Assembly (NCBI GenBank): GCA_963824985.1
Contig: CAWGRQ010000026.1
Coordinates: 124,001-188,000 of the forward strand
Length of the DNA stretch: 64,000 bases
Reading direction: 5' to 3'
From: JAFNAG01 sp963824985
GTDB taxonomy: Bacteria > Acidobacteriota > UBA6911
In this document: piece by piece, positions 9,269 through 19,548 of the stretch
Layout of the letters: every line of letters starts with the position of its first letter
Numbering within the stretch: position 1 is the first letter of the stretch
The notes under the pieces: model-generated
Databases searched by the model: none
What the model saw: only the letters and a program-made list of their open reading frames with translations
What the model was told of the DNA's origin: nothing
Made by a program: the position numbers and the translations under genes

Positions 9269-10768
9269 GTGTATTGCATACATTGCGGTGCTGGAAACCT
9301 GGATGATGCGCGCTTCTGCGTGGCGTGTGGCAACAGCGTCCTGAACTCCAAACCCGGCACCAGAACCAGTCCGGACGCCAACTCGGGTGAAACCGAGTTG
9401 GGTTTGATTCCGGGGCAGGTCCTATCCGATCGTTTCGAGATCGAAAAGGTGCTCGGCGTGGGGGGAATGGGCCGCGTGTATCTGGCGCGAGATAAGGTGC
9501 TGGAACGTCCGGTTGCCATCAAAGTCCTGCGCGAGGTGCTGAGCCGGGATACGGGATCGGTGCGCCGTCTCATCGAGGAGGCTAAAGCATCCATCCGTCT
9601 GGCCCACCCCAATATTGTCCGCGTCGACGATTACCACGATGCGGGCACCGTAAAATTCCTGGCGATGGAATATGTTCAGGGGGAGAACCTCGCGGATCGG
9701 CTGGCCAGAGAACAGAGAATCGGGGAGGATGAAGCCTGCCTCCTGGCCCTCGAGGTCTGCAAAGGGCTGGAGCACGCCCACGCCAACCGGGTCATCCACC
9801 GCGATCTCAAGCCCGCCAACATCCTGCTCGGAAAGGATGGAGCGGTCAAGATCGCGGATTTCGGGATCGCCCGCGTAGCCCGGGATTCGGTGTCACGCCT
9901 CACATCGATGCAGGATTCGGGCACGTTGCTCTACATGTCGCCGGAGCAGCTGAACGGGAAAAGCAGCCAGGCCGGCGACATTTACTCGCTTGGTGTGATT
10001 CTCTACGAAATGCTCACCGGCGACCCCCCGTTCCACTCCGGGGATGTTACCTATCAAATCCGTCAGATCACGCCTCCGCCGCTCACAGGCGTCTCCCCAT
10101 GGCTGGCGGGGATCGTCATGAAGTGTCTCCAAAAGGCGCCGGAGAACCGGTTCTCCGGCCCGCTCGAATTGCGCGAGGCGCTGCAAAAAAGATCGGGCAA
10201 GGCATCGCCCGTCCCCATTCCCAACCATGAAGAAAATGCCGGTTACCAGGCAAATGCCGAGGAGACGGCCATCCCTGCCCCATCGTCCTTCGCGGAGCCG
10301 GAACCGCGGCCGTCAAGCCCGCACGCTTCAGTTGTCGCGGAGCCGGCGCCGGCGGTCCCGCCCCCGGCAGTTCCCGGGGTTGAGGACAGATCCGGAGAGG
10401 TCCGCATGATCCTGAAACAGGTCCTGCGGGGCGCCCTTGGATTCGGACTGCCGATCGCGTTGCCGGGCTTCATGATCGACGGCGCCAATGGTGACGACCG
10501 GATGCTCCTCATGCTCTGCGCTCCGCCATTGGCGGGGATATTGGGCGCGCTATTGCTGAGGTTGAAAAAGCGGGGCGTGATCGTGATCGGCCTGGCATTC
10601 CTGGGTCTCGGCCTGGCGCTGCTGGCATTTGAACCGACACGATACGACTTCGTGGACGGCTATCCATATTTCCTCATCCTTTTTGTATTCGGCGGCGGAT
10701 CATACGGCGCCTTCGTTGGCCGGCGGCGCTGGAAGGAGGGACTCCGCGGGAAGCCCTTCCCAGACTGA
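9269..10768 (+). CDS. Serine/threonine protein kinase with N-terminal zinc ribbon and C-terminal membrane region
   Basis: Hanks-type kinase of 499 residues. The GTG start at 9269 follows an AAGGGGGG stretch and places a double-CxxC zinc ribbon (CIHCGAG ... CVACGNS) at the very N-terminus; an upstream ATG at 9200 is less likely. The kinase domain runs about 55-315. It has a glycine loop 'GVGGMGRVYLA', 'VAIKVL' lysine, HRD at 177-179 and DFG at 197-199, and all catalytic residues are present. A Pro/Ala-rich linker (about 330-385) leads to four hydrophobic segments (about 395-490), so the protein is anchored with the kinase in the cytoplasm. The next gene also begins with a zinc ribbon. The target is unknown. 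Confidence 0.93.
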   Translation: MYCIHCGAGNLDDARFCVACGNSVLNSKPGTRTSPDANSGETELGLIPGQVLSDRFEIEKVLGVGGMGRVYLARDKVLERPVAIKVLREVLSRDTGSVRRLIEEAKASIRLAHPNIVRVDDYHDAGTVKFLAMEYVQGENLADRLAREQRIGEDEACLLALEVCKGLEHAHANRVIHRDLKPANILLGKDGAVKIADFGIARVARDSVSRLTSMQDSGTLLYMSPEQLNGKSSQAGDIYSLGVILYEMLTGDPPFHSGDVTYQIRQITPPPLTGVSPWLAGIVMKCLQKAPENRFSGPLELREALQKRSGKASPVPIPNHEENAGYQANAEETAIPAPSSFAEPEPRPSSPHASVVAEPAPAVPPPAVPGVEDRSGEVRMILKQVLRGALGFGLPIALPGFMIDGANGDDRMLLMLCAPPLAGILGALLLRLKKRGVIVIGLAFLGLGLALLAFEPTRYDFVDGYPYFLILFVFGGGSYGAFVGRRRWKEGLRGKPFPD

Positions 10769-10827
10769 CCGGCATCCTGCCGATGATGTCATTTGCAGTT
10801 GCATATTGCAGCCAGGGAGGAATGATC

Positions 10828-11889
10828 ATGACGGTCAACTTCTGCACTCATTGCGGACAACGTCTCCAGATGCCGGCGCGTTTTTGCAACCAATGCGGCA
10901 CGCCGGTTTCCACTTCCTCGGACCGTGGCGAATCGTCCCGGGCAGGACAAATCCCGGAGCCCGGGCATCGGCCCGTCAAAGAGGGCAAAACCGGGAGCGA
11001 ACAGCAGTCATGGAGTGTCGACACGGCCTCCCTGAATGCGCTCGTCAGCCACTCGCTGATTCAGGCGCCTCTTGACACGCAGGCGCTGTTCCTTGGCCGC
11101 GAACAGAGTCGCTGGCGTCAGTGGCTGCCGCTCGATCTGATCTCCAGCCTGCAGGGCCTGCAGGTGATGGGCAGAAGCGATATGAGGTACTCCATCTCGG
11201 ACATCGGATATGACTTTATCCCCTACCAGTACCGCATCGGGGTGCTCCCGGAGGTGCACGCCGCCGTCGACCGGTTGGAAAAGGAAGCCATTCTCAATCT
11301 CAAAATCATACTCCACTTCAAACCCGCCGATCATGGCGGGACCACTGAATTAATCACGGGCAGATGGGTGACCTGCATTAATAATCGCGAGATGGCCGAC
11401 ATCCGCATGATCACACAGGCCCCCCTCTCCGGGTGGATGCTGAAGCAGCGAATGCAGGAACACGAGGCCTGGGCTGCCCGGCTGCTCGCCAATGTCCAGG
11501 ATGCCGAGGTCAAACGGATCCTTAACCAGGTCATTACAAGCATGAGGGCGGCTGCGAGTAAACTGCCCGAAGGCTTGCTCCACCACGTCTACTGCATTGC
11601 CTATGTCACGCTGAACGATGAATGTCTGCCCACCATCCTGACCGACGAAGAGCCTGTGCCGGCAAAGACCATCCCACCGGCGCTCCACGATCTTAAAACA
11701 GCAAGCATGAAGCTCAATGCCAGGGAAATTGTCGCGGGTGGCGGCAGCATTTCCGGGTTTGCCGATCCGCGGTTGCGGCCGCTGGATCACGTGCCGCCGG
11801 GAGTATTGCGTTACGGATCCGGCAAACCGGGGCTCCCCTCGGCGGGCATCGACGGGAGCAAGCCCAACTGGCCCCCCATCGGCCATTAG
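10828..11889 (+). CDS. Zinc-ribbon protein of unknown function, downstream of the kinase
   Basis: A 353-residue protein beginning MTVNFCTHCGQRLQ, with a four-cysteine zinc ribbon (CTHC ... CNQC) in the first 30 residues. A polar linker follows, then a globular region from about residue 55 that I do not recognise. The start at 10828 is placed 7 bases after GGGAGG; ATG at 10822 is too close to it. The gene lies 60 bases after the kinase gene, in the same direction. It shares the N-terminal zinc ribbon with that kinase, so the two may be co-transcribed and the protein could be a partner or substrate (inference). No signal peptide and no membrane segment were seen. Confidence 0.75.
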   Translation: MTVNFCTHCGQRLQMPARFCNQCGTPVSTSSDRGESSRAGQIPEPGHRPVKEGKTGSEQQSWSVDTASLNALVSHSLIQAPLDTQALFLGREQSRWRQWLPLDLISSLQGLQVMGRSDMRYSISDIGYDFIPYQYRIGVLPEVHAAVDRLEKEAILNLKIILHFKPADHGGTTELITGRWVTCINNREMADIRMITQAPLSGWMLKQRMQEHEAWAARLLANVQDAEVKRILNQVITSMRAAASKLPEGLLHHVYCIAYVTLNDECLPTILTDEEPVPAKTIPPALHDLKTASMKLNAREIVAGGGSISGFADPRLRPLDHVPPGVLRYGSGKPGLPSAGIDGSKPNWPPIGH

Positions 11890-12030
11890 CCGCGGTCGGG
11901 CAGTCGTCCGGCAGGAACAAACACTGGATCTTTCTTACCGTCCGCCAACTTCGGGTGAAGCATGGGTGTTCCCCCGTATGCGCCAAGATATGGTTGCTTC
12001 CACGCCCGGGCGCAGACATGGACCTGGATG

Positions 12031-12090
12031 TTCTGTGGAATCCGTGAAATCCGTGGCAGCTTTTTGCTGTCTCAGACCACCAGGACAACG
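12031..12090. repeat. Dispersed palindromic repeat, copy 4 (half element)
   Basis: Carries TGTGGAATCCGTGAAATCCG, then GTGGCAGCTTTTTGCTGTCT and CAGACCACCAGG. This is the reverse complement, with few changes, of the left end of copy 5 (18891-18930). It lies in the 793-base gap between the zinc-ribbon gene and the alpha-2-macroglobulin gene. Confidence 0.7.
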
Positions 12091-12221
12091 AGATAAAAAT
12101 TTTCCGATGCAAGCCCTTCGCGGCCACACGTCTTTAATGTAGCAGCCCCTCATGCGCACGGGGCGCACCCTGCGACGCAGGAAAACAGCAGATGTCGCAC
12201 GCAGCGCCATGGAGTGCGGCG

Positions 12222-12585
12222 GCATGCACTGAACCTTATACGCATCTTGCTCGCGACAGGCAAACTGGCTGGAGGCGGGTGCCGGCCCTTGCGGGCCTCA
12301 TTTCTCAACCACTCCCTACCCCGCGCTGACACGCGGGGCCAGGTACTGCCGGCGCTTCGCGCCTGGATTTCGTGACCATCGCGGCATGGCTCCTGATTTT
12401 GGCCACAGGTGGTGCGGGCGTTCGATTGATCCATGGACATGCATGCCCGAGGCCCGAGGGGCCGGCAGTACCCAGGCCCGGCCGTAAGGCCGGGAATGGG
12501 ATGGCTCGGGAACGAGCGCCGTAGGCGCGGCACAAAAACGTTTGTTTTTGCCGGCATGAAGATGCGTATAAGGTTCGGGGCATGC
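12222..12585. mobile_element. Inverted-repeat-bounded element, about 364 bases, non-coding
   Basis: The left end (12222-12248) reads GCATGCACTGAACCTTATAC then GCATCTT. The right end (12559-12585) is its near-perfect inverse, AAGATGCGTATAAGGTTC followed by GGGGCATGC. The central 18 bases are identical in both arms. The interior is rich in GGCCGG/CGCGGGG palindromes and holds no convincing gene. This layout suggests a small non-autonomous, MITE-like element. No target duplication could be assigned with confidence. Confidence 0.5.
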
Positions 12586-12682
12586 AGGGTAAACCGCGGT
12601 ATGATACCCCCGAGCCGCGCGAGGGGAACCTTTACTCGCGGTAAAGAGTCCAAGAGTACAACCATTGGCCGTGGAGGAACAT

Positions 12683-15600
12683 ATGGGCAGGATCGGCGGT
12701 TGGATGTGGCGATACAGACTTGGCCTTTTCGCCGTGATCGCCTTGCTCCTCTTCCTGCCCGCGGTGCTCTCGCGTTCATCGGCACGCCGGCAGGGTGACT
12801 CCTCGTTTGCCGCGCCCCAGCAGGCCCCTGACTGGGCTCGGGTGGAACGCCTGATATCGGAACAGAAGTTCGCCGAGGCGGCTGCCGAAGCAGAGAAACT
12901 CCGCCAGGCGGCGCAGCAGGCGGGCAACCGCGATGAGTGGACCCGCGCCCTCATCAAGGAAGTCCAGCTGCGCACCGGCCTCCACGGGTACGAAACCGCC
13001 GTTCGCTTCCTCAAGGAGCAGCCCTGGCCCGACGGGCAGTTGAACCGCGCCGCCCTGAATCTCTTTTATGCCCGCGCGCTGGTGAATTACTACAACGAAT
13101 ATTCATGGGAGATTAACCAGCGCGAGAAGATCGACACCCGGGGTGTCGTCGATCTGAAAGCCTGGACCAAGGATCAGATCTTTGCGGAAGCCCTGAAAGC
13201 CTACCAGGCCGTCTGGGCGCAACGCACCGAGCTCGGTGCCGAGCCGGTCTCCCGATTTGCCGATTTTCTCAATCGGAACAATTATCCCGACGGCGTCCGC
13301 TCAACCTTGCGGGATGCGATTTCCTATCTCTTTGTCGAAATGCTCGCCGACACATCGCTCTGGACACCGCAGGAATCCAATGAGATGTACCGCCTCGATT
13401 TGAAGGCGCTCCTTGCCGGCCCCCAGCCGGAAACGGTCCTGACCGATCCGGCCATCCACCCGCTGGTTCAAATCTGTTACCTGCTGTCGGATCTGGAGCA
13501 GTGGCATGTGCAGAACCGCCGGCGCGAAGCCGCGCTGGAAGCGCGCCTGACGCGGATCGAGCGGCTGCATTCCTCCTTCTTCGACGAGGAGAGCGCCCGG
13601 GCCTCCATTGTCGCCGATCTCGGGAACCTGCTGGCCGGATACCGCGATGTGCCCTGGTGGTCAAAGGGTAAAGCGACGCAGGCTGAGTTTTGGCAGGTGA
13701 GCAGTCAGACGGGCAACCGGGCGAGGGCCCGTGCCATCGCGGAGGAGGGGTACAAAGCCTACCCCGAATCTCTCGGCGGCAAGCGCTGCTATCACATCCT
13801 CAAGTTGATTGAAGCGCCCCGTTTCCAGGTTGCGTCCATGTCCGCCGACGGGCCTCAGAAGCGCTCCATCGAAGTGACGCACGCTAACCTCCCGACCCTC
13901 TACTTCCGCGCGCACAGTTTCGACATCGAAAATCGCCTCGTAACCGCCCGGGACTACAATCTCCTGCCCAATCCGCAAGAACAGGAGTCCCTGCTCGCGA
14001 TGCGGCCGTTCGTGGCGGAATGGAGCGTCGGCCTGCCCGCCACTCCCGACTATGAATCCCACCGCACCTTCGTGACACCCCCGATGAAAAACCTCGGAGC
14101 CTACATGATCGCAGCTTCGGCCCGAAAGGATTTTTTAAAGGGGGATGGCAATCAGATTACCTCATTCATCATGATCCTCAGCGATCTGGTGATACTGTCG
14201 CAACCCAACAATGAGGGCCTGCAGGTACAGGCTATGTCGGGCCAGACCGGCAATCCCCTTCCCGGGGCGACGGTCAGCCTATACCGGTACGATTGGCAAC
14301 AGGGGCACAGAAAAGTGGACGAACGCGTTAGTGACCCGGAGGGCCGTGTATATCTTCCGTATTCCCAGGATCGTCAGAATACCTCCTTTTTCCTTTTCGC
14401 GAGGCAGGGAGCCAACCTCGCCCTCAATCCCGGCTACTTTAGCTCCTTTCGCAACGTCGAGCCCACCGACATCCGGGCTTCCCTGATCTATACGGACCGC
14501 AGTGTCTACCGACCGCTGCAGAAGGTCCTGTGGAAGGTAGTGGCCTACGGCGGCAGTAACGACCAGGCTCGCTACAATACGCTCCCATCGACCCCGGTGG
14601 AGATGTCACTCATCGATCCCAACGGGCAAAAAGTCGACACGCGCATTGTGATGACCAACGGGTTCGGCAGCGCCGCAGGCGAATTCGCGATTCCGGCCGG
14701 GCGCCTCATGGGAAACTGGCGTGTCCGCAGTTCTCTGAACGCAGAGGCGCGGGTCAAGGTTGAGGAGTACAAACGGCCGACTTTCGAGGTCACATTCAAG
14801 GATCCGGAATCCCCCCTGAGGCTCAACCGGCCGGCAACGTTCACGGGAGACGTGAAATACTACTTCGGGCTGCCGGTGACCAGCGGTGCCGTGAGCTGGC
14901 GCGCCATCCGGGAACCAGTCTATCCTATGTGGTGGGGCTGGTACGGAGAGCGCAGCGCTTCGTCCGGTGGTCAGACCGTCGCGGCCGGCACGGCGGCTCT
15001 CGACACTGATGGAAGGTTCGCAATCCATTTCACTCCAGAGGCGGATGAGCGCAAGGCTGCCGAGTCGAGAGACATCACATACCGTTACCGGGTGAGCGTC
15101 GATGTGACCGACGAAGGTGGAGAAACAAGGTCGGCGTCAAAAATCTTCCGGCTCGGCTTTGTCTCCGTCGAGGCGAACTTCGACGGCTCCGCCGGATTCT
15201 TCCGCGAAGGAATACAGGCCCAGGTCAGTGTGTTCAGGACCGATCTCAACGGCACACCTCGGGCCGGCAGTGGAACCTGGCGCCTGGTCACTCTGCAGCA
15301 GCCGGCTCGCACGCTCCTTCCCGCCGACCTCCCCGTTCAATCTCCATACTCGTCCGCGCGGGGGAAGAACGCCGGAGAGGAATCCCGGACCCCGGGAGAT
15401 TCGCTGCGGCCTCGCTGGGACAGGAATTACAATTTCCGAGCCGTCCTGCGCACCTGGGCCGACGGCACCGAGCGGGGCAGGGGCAACCTTTCGCATGACG
15501 GAGTCTCCGATGCCAGCATTGCCCTCCCGACCCTGCCGGCTGGAGCGTATCGCTTGTACTACAACACTGCAGACGATTTCGGTTCAGCCTACGAGACTTC

Positions 15601-18600
15601 CTGGGAGTTCATCGTCGCCGGGCAAAACACAAGCCTGGCGCTACCTGCCGTTCTGATTCCCGAGAACAATTCCGAACCTGTGGGGAACAGAGCGCGGTTT
15701 CTCGCGCTTTCCGGTCTCTCCGACCAGCCTTATTTTTTTGAAGTCTGGCGCGGCAGCCGCCTGGCTGAGCGGCGCAAGCTGGTCTCCGGCAAGGATGCGT
15801 CGTTGATCGAGATCCCGATCGAAGAACAGGACCGCGGCGGTCTGACGGTCCGGCTCATAGCTCTGCGCGACCATCAGCTGATGAACTTCGACACCCACGT
15901 CTCGGTCCCATTCGACAACAAGCAGCTCAAGGTCGAGTTTTCCACATTCCGCGATCGGCTCAGGCCCGGCGCGATAGAAACCTGGCGTGTGACCGTCAAA
16001 GACCCCGCCGGCGCCAGCGTCGAAGCAGGAGCAGCCGAACTGCTCACCTACATGTATGACCGCAGCCTCGACATCTTCGCCCCGCACAATCCGCCCAGCC
16101 CGCTCAGCCTTTACTGGCGACGGACGTACCCCGCCGGGCTGCAGAACAACCTGGGCGAAACCCACGGGTTGATCATCTCCGGCAGCCTGTTTACACCGCC
16201 CCCAAACCCGGTTCTGGTAGCGGATGTCCTCAAGTTTTACGACAACTATGGCATCGGTGGGCCCGGCCGGGTTGGATTTGGAAGAGGGGGCGGCATCGTC
16301 GGGGGAGTCGCGGGTGGAATGGCCAGAAACAGTTCATCGCTCGCAGTTCCGGCTGCGATGTCCCGCCTTGAAATAAGCGCTGATGCCAAATCCAAGACTA
16401 TTGACGGAATTCAGACGGAAGCCGCTCCCGAAGAACCGGCGCCGCTGCGCAGCGATTTTTCCGAGACCGCCTTCTGGCAGCCGCAGTTCCTCACGGGCGC
16501 CGACGGCGCCGCCATCATCGAATTTACCGTGCCCGACTCGGTCACCTCCTGGAACGTATGGGTCCACGCGGTAACCCGCGACCTGAAAAGCGGCTCAATT
16601 CACAAAGAGGCGCAGAGCTTCAAGGAGCTGATGGTGCGCCCCTACCTGCCCCGCTTCCTGCGCGAAGGGGACCGGGCCGAACTTAAAGTGGTCGTCAACA
16701 ACGCCTCGGAGCGCGAACTCCAGGGGAGGGTGACGCTCGATATTATCGACCCCGAGACCGATCAGAGTCTGTTATCAAGCTTCGGCCTGAACCCCGGAGC
16801 CGCTCAGCAGCCCTTCACCGTGGCCGCAGGACAGGGAACCAACCTGACCTTCCCGATCACCGCGCCGGTCAAAGTCGGGCTGGTGGCGTTCAAGGTCACG
16901 GCTGCCGCCGGTGACACCAGTGACGGCGAACTGCGCCCCCTGCCGCTCCTCCCCGGCCGGATGCACCTGGCCGAGTCGCGGTTCGTTACGCTCAAAAACC
17001 AGGATCGGCGCGAAATGATTTTCGACCGCCTGCGGAATCCCGATGACCCCACTCTGGTCAACGAGCAGCTCGTGGTCACGCTCGATGCCCAGCTGTTCTA
17101 TTCGGTGCTGTCGGCGCTCCCCTATCTCGTCAATTATCCCTACGAATGCACCGAGCAGACGCTCAACCGGTTCGTCTCGACCGGCATCCTCTCCAGCCTC
17201 TATGGGAAATACCCCGCAGTGGCCCGGATGGCCGCGGAATTCGCCAAACGCGACACGCCGCTCGAAACCTGGGACGCGGCCGATCCCAACCGGAAGATGG
17301 CGCTCGAAGAAACCCCCTGGCTTACGGAAGCCAGGGGCGGGACGGACGCCGGCCTGGGCACCGTGAACGTGCTCGACCCGCGCATCGCCCGCGCCGATCA
17401 GGAAGGCGCACTCGCCCGCCTCCGGAAGGCACAGACGGCCAACGGCGCCTTCCCCTGGTGGCCCGGCGGGCCGCCGTCACCCTACATGACTCTGTACATC
17501 ATGTACGGGCTCGCCAAGGCCTCCGAATTCGGCGTCGAAGTCCCGAAAGACATGGTCCAGCGCGGCTGGGCTTACCTCGCGCAGCACTTCCGGGAAGAGT
17601 ATGCCACCAAAATGATCAAGGAGGACTGCTGCTGGGAATTCCTGACGTTCCTCAACTACGTCGCCTCCTGTTACACTGATGCGTCCTGGATGGGAGAGGC
17701 GCTCACGCAGAAAGAGCGCCAGGACATCCTCAACCACTGTTTCCGTCATTGGCAGCAGCACTCGCCGTACCTGAAATGCGAACTTGCCCTGACCCTCAAG
17801 AGAATGGGGAGATCCGCCGATGCCGCGCTCGTCTTCGCCAGCGTGATGGATTCGGCGCGGACCACGCCGGATCAGGGGACCTTCTGGGCCCAGGAGGACC
17901 GCTCCTGGCTCTGGTACAACGACACCATCGAAACCCAGGCCTTCGCCCTGCGTACGCTCATGGAACTCGAGCCGGCCGACGCCCGGCGCGACGGGCTGGT
18001 TCAGTGGCTGTTCCTCAACAAGAAGCTGAATCACTGGAAATCGACCCGCGCCACGGCCGAAGTGATCTACTCGCTCGTCCATTACCTGCAGAAGGAGGGG
18101 CAGCTGGCCGTGCGCGAGGATGCGACGGTGCGCGTCGGAGGCCAGACCATACAGTATGTCTTTGAGCCTGATCAGTACACGGGCAAAAAGAATCAGACCG
18201 TGATTACCGGAGACAAGCTCAACGCCGGCTATGCCACCGTCGAGGTTGCCAAGGAGAGCCCCGGGTTTGCCTTTGCTTCCGCGACCTGGCATTTCTCCAC
18301 CGAAAAGCTCCCCGAGCAGGGGAGCGGCGATTTCCTTTCGGTTACGCGCACCTACTTCAAGCGCGAGAGCGACGGCCGGGAAACCGTCCTGAAGCCGCTG
18401 GCCGAAGGAGCCGAAATCCGCGTGGGGGACCAGCTCGAGATTCACCTTTCGATCCGCGCCCAGCACCCGTGCGAGTACGTGCACCTGCGCGACCCGCGCG
18501 CCGCGGGGCTCGAGCCGGAGAATCCCGTGTCGCGTTTTAAATGGGATCTGGGGATCGGGTGGTACGAGGAGGTGCGCGACTCGGGGACTAACTTCTTCTT

Positions 18601-18751
18601 CGAGCAGCTCCCCCAGGGGGAATATACGTTTAAATACCGGCTGCGTGCGAACCTGGCCGGCACGTTCCGGGTCGCACCGGCGACCCTTCAGTCGATGTAT
18701 GCCCCGGAGTTCAACGCCTACTCCGCGGGAATCATCCTGACGGTGCGGTAA
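12683..18751 (+). CDS. Alpha-2-macroglobulin family protein with intact thioester motif
   Basis: Very large exported protein of 2022 residues. The ATG at 12683 follows GGAGGA and opens a signal or anchor sequence (positively charged MGRIGGWMWRYR, then about 20 hydrophobic residues). No lipobox cysteine is visible. An N-terminal helical repeat region (about 45-370) precedes the macroglobulin-like domains. The bait/MG region includes 'KPRPTFEVTF'-type strands, written here as 'EEYKRPTFEVTF', at about 690. The thioester motif Cys1489-Thr-Glu-Gln sits in 'YECTEQTLNRF', followed by the helical TED toroid with 'GAFPWWPGG'. Family members trap proteases covalently in the periplasm, often next to PbpC; no pbpC gene is adjacent here. 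A glycine-rich loop lies at about 1190-1215. Confidence 0.93.
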   Translation: MGRIGGWMWRYRLGLFAVIALLLFLPAVLSRSSARRQGDSSFAAPQQAPDWARVERLISEQKFAEAAAEAEKLRQAAQQAGNRDEWTRALIKEVQLRTGLHGYETAVRFLKEQPWPDGQLNRAALNLFYARALVNYYNEYSWEINQREKIDTRGVVDLKAWTKDQIFAEALKAYQAVWAQRTELGAEPVSRFADFLNRNNYPDGVRSTLRDAISYLFVEMLADTSLWTPQESNEMYRLDLKALLAGPQPETVLTDPAIHPLVQICYLLSDLEQWHVQNRRREAALEARLTRIERLHSSFFDEESARASIVADLGNLLAGYRDVPWWSKGKATQAEFWQVSSQTGNRARARAIAEEGYKAYPESLGGKRCYHILKLIEAPRFQVASMSADGPQKRSIEVTHANLPTLYFRAHSFDIENRLVTARDYNLLPNPQEQESLLAMRPFVAEWSVGLPATPDYESHRTFVTPPMKNLGAYMIAASARKDFLKGDGNQITSFIMILSDLVILSQPNNEGLQVQAMSGQTGNPLPGATVSLYRYDWQQGHRKVDERVSDPEGRVYLPYSQDRQNTSFFLFARQGANLALNPGYFSSFRNVEPTDIRASLIYTDRSVYRPLQKVLWKVVAYGGSNDQARYNTLPSTPVEMSLIDPNGQKVDTRIVMTNGFGSAAGEFAIPAGRLMGNWRVRSSLNAEARVKVEEYKRPTFEVTFKDPESPLRLNRPATFTGDVKYYFGLPVTSGAVSWRAIREPVYPMWWGWYGERSASSGGQTVAAGTAALDTDGRFAIHFTPEADERKAAESRDITYRYRVSVDVTDEGGETRSASKIFRLGFVSVEANFDGSAGFFREGIQAQVSVFRTDLNGTPRAGSGTWRLVTLQQPARTLLPADLPVQSPYSSARGKNAGEESRTPGDSLRPRWDRNYNFRAVLRTWADGTERGRGNLSHDGVSDASIALPTLPAGAYRLYYNTADDFGSAYETSWEFIVAGQNTSLALPAVLIPENNSEPVGNRARFLALSGLSDQPYFFEVWRGSRLAERRKLVSGKDASLIEIPIEEQDRGGLTVRLIALRDHQLMNFDTHVSVPFDNKQLKVEFSTFRDRLRPGAIETWRVTVKDPAGASVEAGAAELLTYMYDRSLDIFAPHNPPSPLSLYWRRTYPAGLQNNLGETHGLIISGSLFTPPPNPVLVADVLKFYDNYGIGGPGRVGFGRGGGIVGGVAGGMARNSSSLAVPAAMSRLEISADAKSKTIDGIQTEAAPEEPAPLRSDFSETAFWQPQFLTGADGAAIIEFTVPDSVTSWNVWVHAVTRDLKSGSIHKEAQSFKELMVRPYLPRFLREGDRAELKVVVNNASERELQGRVTLDIIDPETDQSLLSSFGLNPGAAQQPFTVAAGQGTNLTFPITAPVKVGLVAFKVTAAAGDTSDGELRPLPLLPGRMHLAESRFVTLKNQDRREMIFDRLRNPDDPTLVNEQLVVTLDAQLFYSVLSALPYLVNYPYECTEQTLNRFVSTGILSSLYGKYPAVARMAAEFAKRDTPLETWDAADPNRKMALEETPWLTEARGGTDAGLGTVNVLDPRIARADQEGALARLRKAQTANGAFPWWPGGPPSPYMTLYIMYGLAKASEFGVEVPKDMVQRGWAYLAQHFREEYATKMIKEDCCWEFLTFLNYVASCYTDASWMGEALTQKERQDILNHCFRHWQQHSPYLKCELALTLKRMGRSADAALVFASVMDSARTTPDQGTFWAQEDRSWLWYNDTIETQAFALRTLMELEPADARRDGLVQWLFLNKKLNHWKSTRATAEVIYSLVHYLQKEGQLAVREDATVRVGGQTIQYVFEPDQYTGKKNQTVITGDKLNAGYATVEVAKESPGFAFASATWHFSTEKLPEQGSGDFLSVTRTYFKRESDGRETVLKPLAEGAEIRVGDQLEIHLSIRAQHPCEYVHLRDPRAAGLEPENPVSRFKWDLGIGWYEEVRDSGTNFFFEQLPQGEYTFKYRLRANLAGTFRVAPATLQSMYAPEFNAYSAGIILTVR

Positions 18752-18882
18752 GGACGCAACGGTTCTCTGTAATTCCGAAGGCGGGGCTCACAAAACACCG
18801 TAGGGGCGACCGGCGATTGTCATCGGAGTTGGAATAACATCATGACATATCTGCCTCAATAGGCTCGACGGGACGCGTACCG

Positions 18883-19080
18883 GTTTAGCCCTGTGGTCAG
18901 GAACAGCAAAAAGCTGCCACGGATTCCACAGATTCGATGAACGCACTACCAAAAGGCCGTGTTTCTTGCAACCTCCAGGAGGCAGGCAAGGAGCACGACA
19001 TCATTTGGCGCGCCTCGATGGGCGCAGGCCTTATGTATATGAATCCGTGGAATCCGTGGCTGCTTTTGAAAGGGCTAAAC
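18883..19080. repeat. Dispersed palindromic repeat, copy 5 (full length)
   Basis: The outermost ends are GTTTAGCCCT (18883-18892) and AGGGCTAAAC (19071-19080), a perfect 10-base inverted pair. Inside them lie AGCTGCCACGGATTCCACAG and GAATCCGTGGAATCCGTGGC. Its body matches copy 2 in reverse orientation. This copy best shows the full element of about 198 bases. It lies between the macroglobulin gene and a small membrane-protein gene. The rest of the gap (18752-18882) holds nothing I recognise. Confidence 0.8.
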
Positions 19081-19116
19081 AATTACCGGCGCGCCGTATC
19101 TGAATCGCAGGGATGT

Positions 19117-19548
19117 TTATGCGGCCGATCCCTTCAGGTCACGGGCGCCACGCTCGTGCGATCCCCGCTGCAGCCGGAAACCCATTACTACCAGAATGCC
19201 CGAAAGCAGCAGAAACCAGAGGAGCCCGGCCGTGGTGGTGATGTATTCGGCACGCCAGCCTGGGACGGTGTCGGGCCCGATCCCTCTCTGGCCCCAGACG
19301 GCAGCCACGAGCATCAGTCCCGACAGGATCCCGAGGAAGTGATTTCCCCTTCGGAACAGCCTGGCCGAGATAAACAGCCCCCAGAGCGCGCATATAAACA
19401 GGAAAGAGTATTCGACCTTGAAGCTGGTCGCGTTGTCAGTAGTTATGTCGTCAAATGCCGCAAAGGCGAGCATCCAGAAGGCCAGGGTGGCGAGGCCGCC
19501 GACAATCAGGCGCACTCCCGGTTTGATGTCCAACTCGTTGTCCGCCAT
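19117..19548 (-). CDS. Small integral membrane protein, unknown function
   Basis: A 143-residue protein with four predicted membrane helices, at about residues 12-30, 43-61, 71-88 and 106-124 ('TTAGLLWFLLLSGILVVMGF'). The N-terminus (MADNELDIKPG) and the C-terminus (HERGARDLKGSAA) are polar. The ATG at 19548 lies 5 bases after GGGGAGG; a GTG six bases upstream is too close to that site. I do not recognise the family. It lies between two unrelated genes and is not clearly in an operon. Confidence 0.7.
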   Translation of the reverse strand: MADNELDIKPGVRLIVGGLATLAFWMLAFAAFDDITTDNATSFKVEYSFLFICALWGLFISARLFRRGNHFLGILSGLMLVAAVWGQRGIGPDTVPGWRAEYITTTAGLLWFLLLSGILVVMGFRLQRGSHERGARDLKGSAA

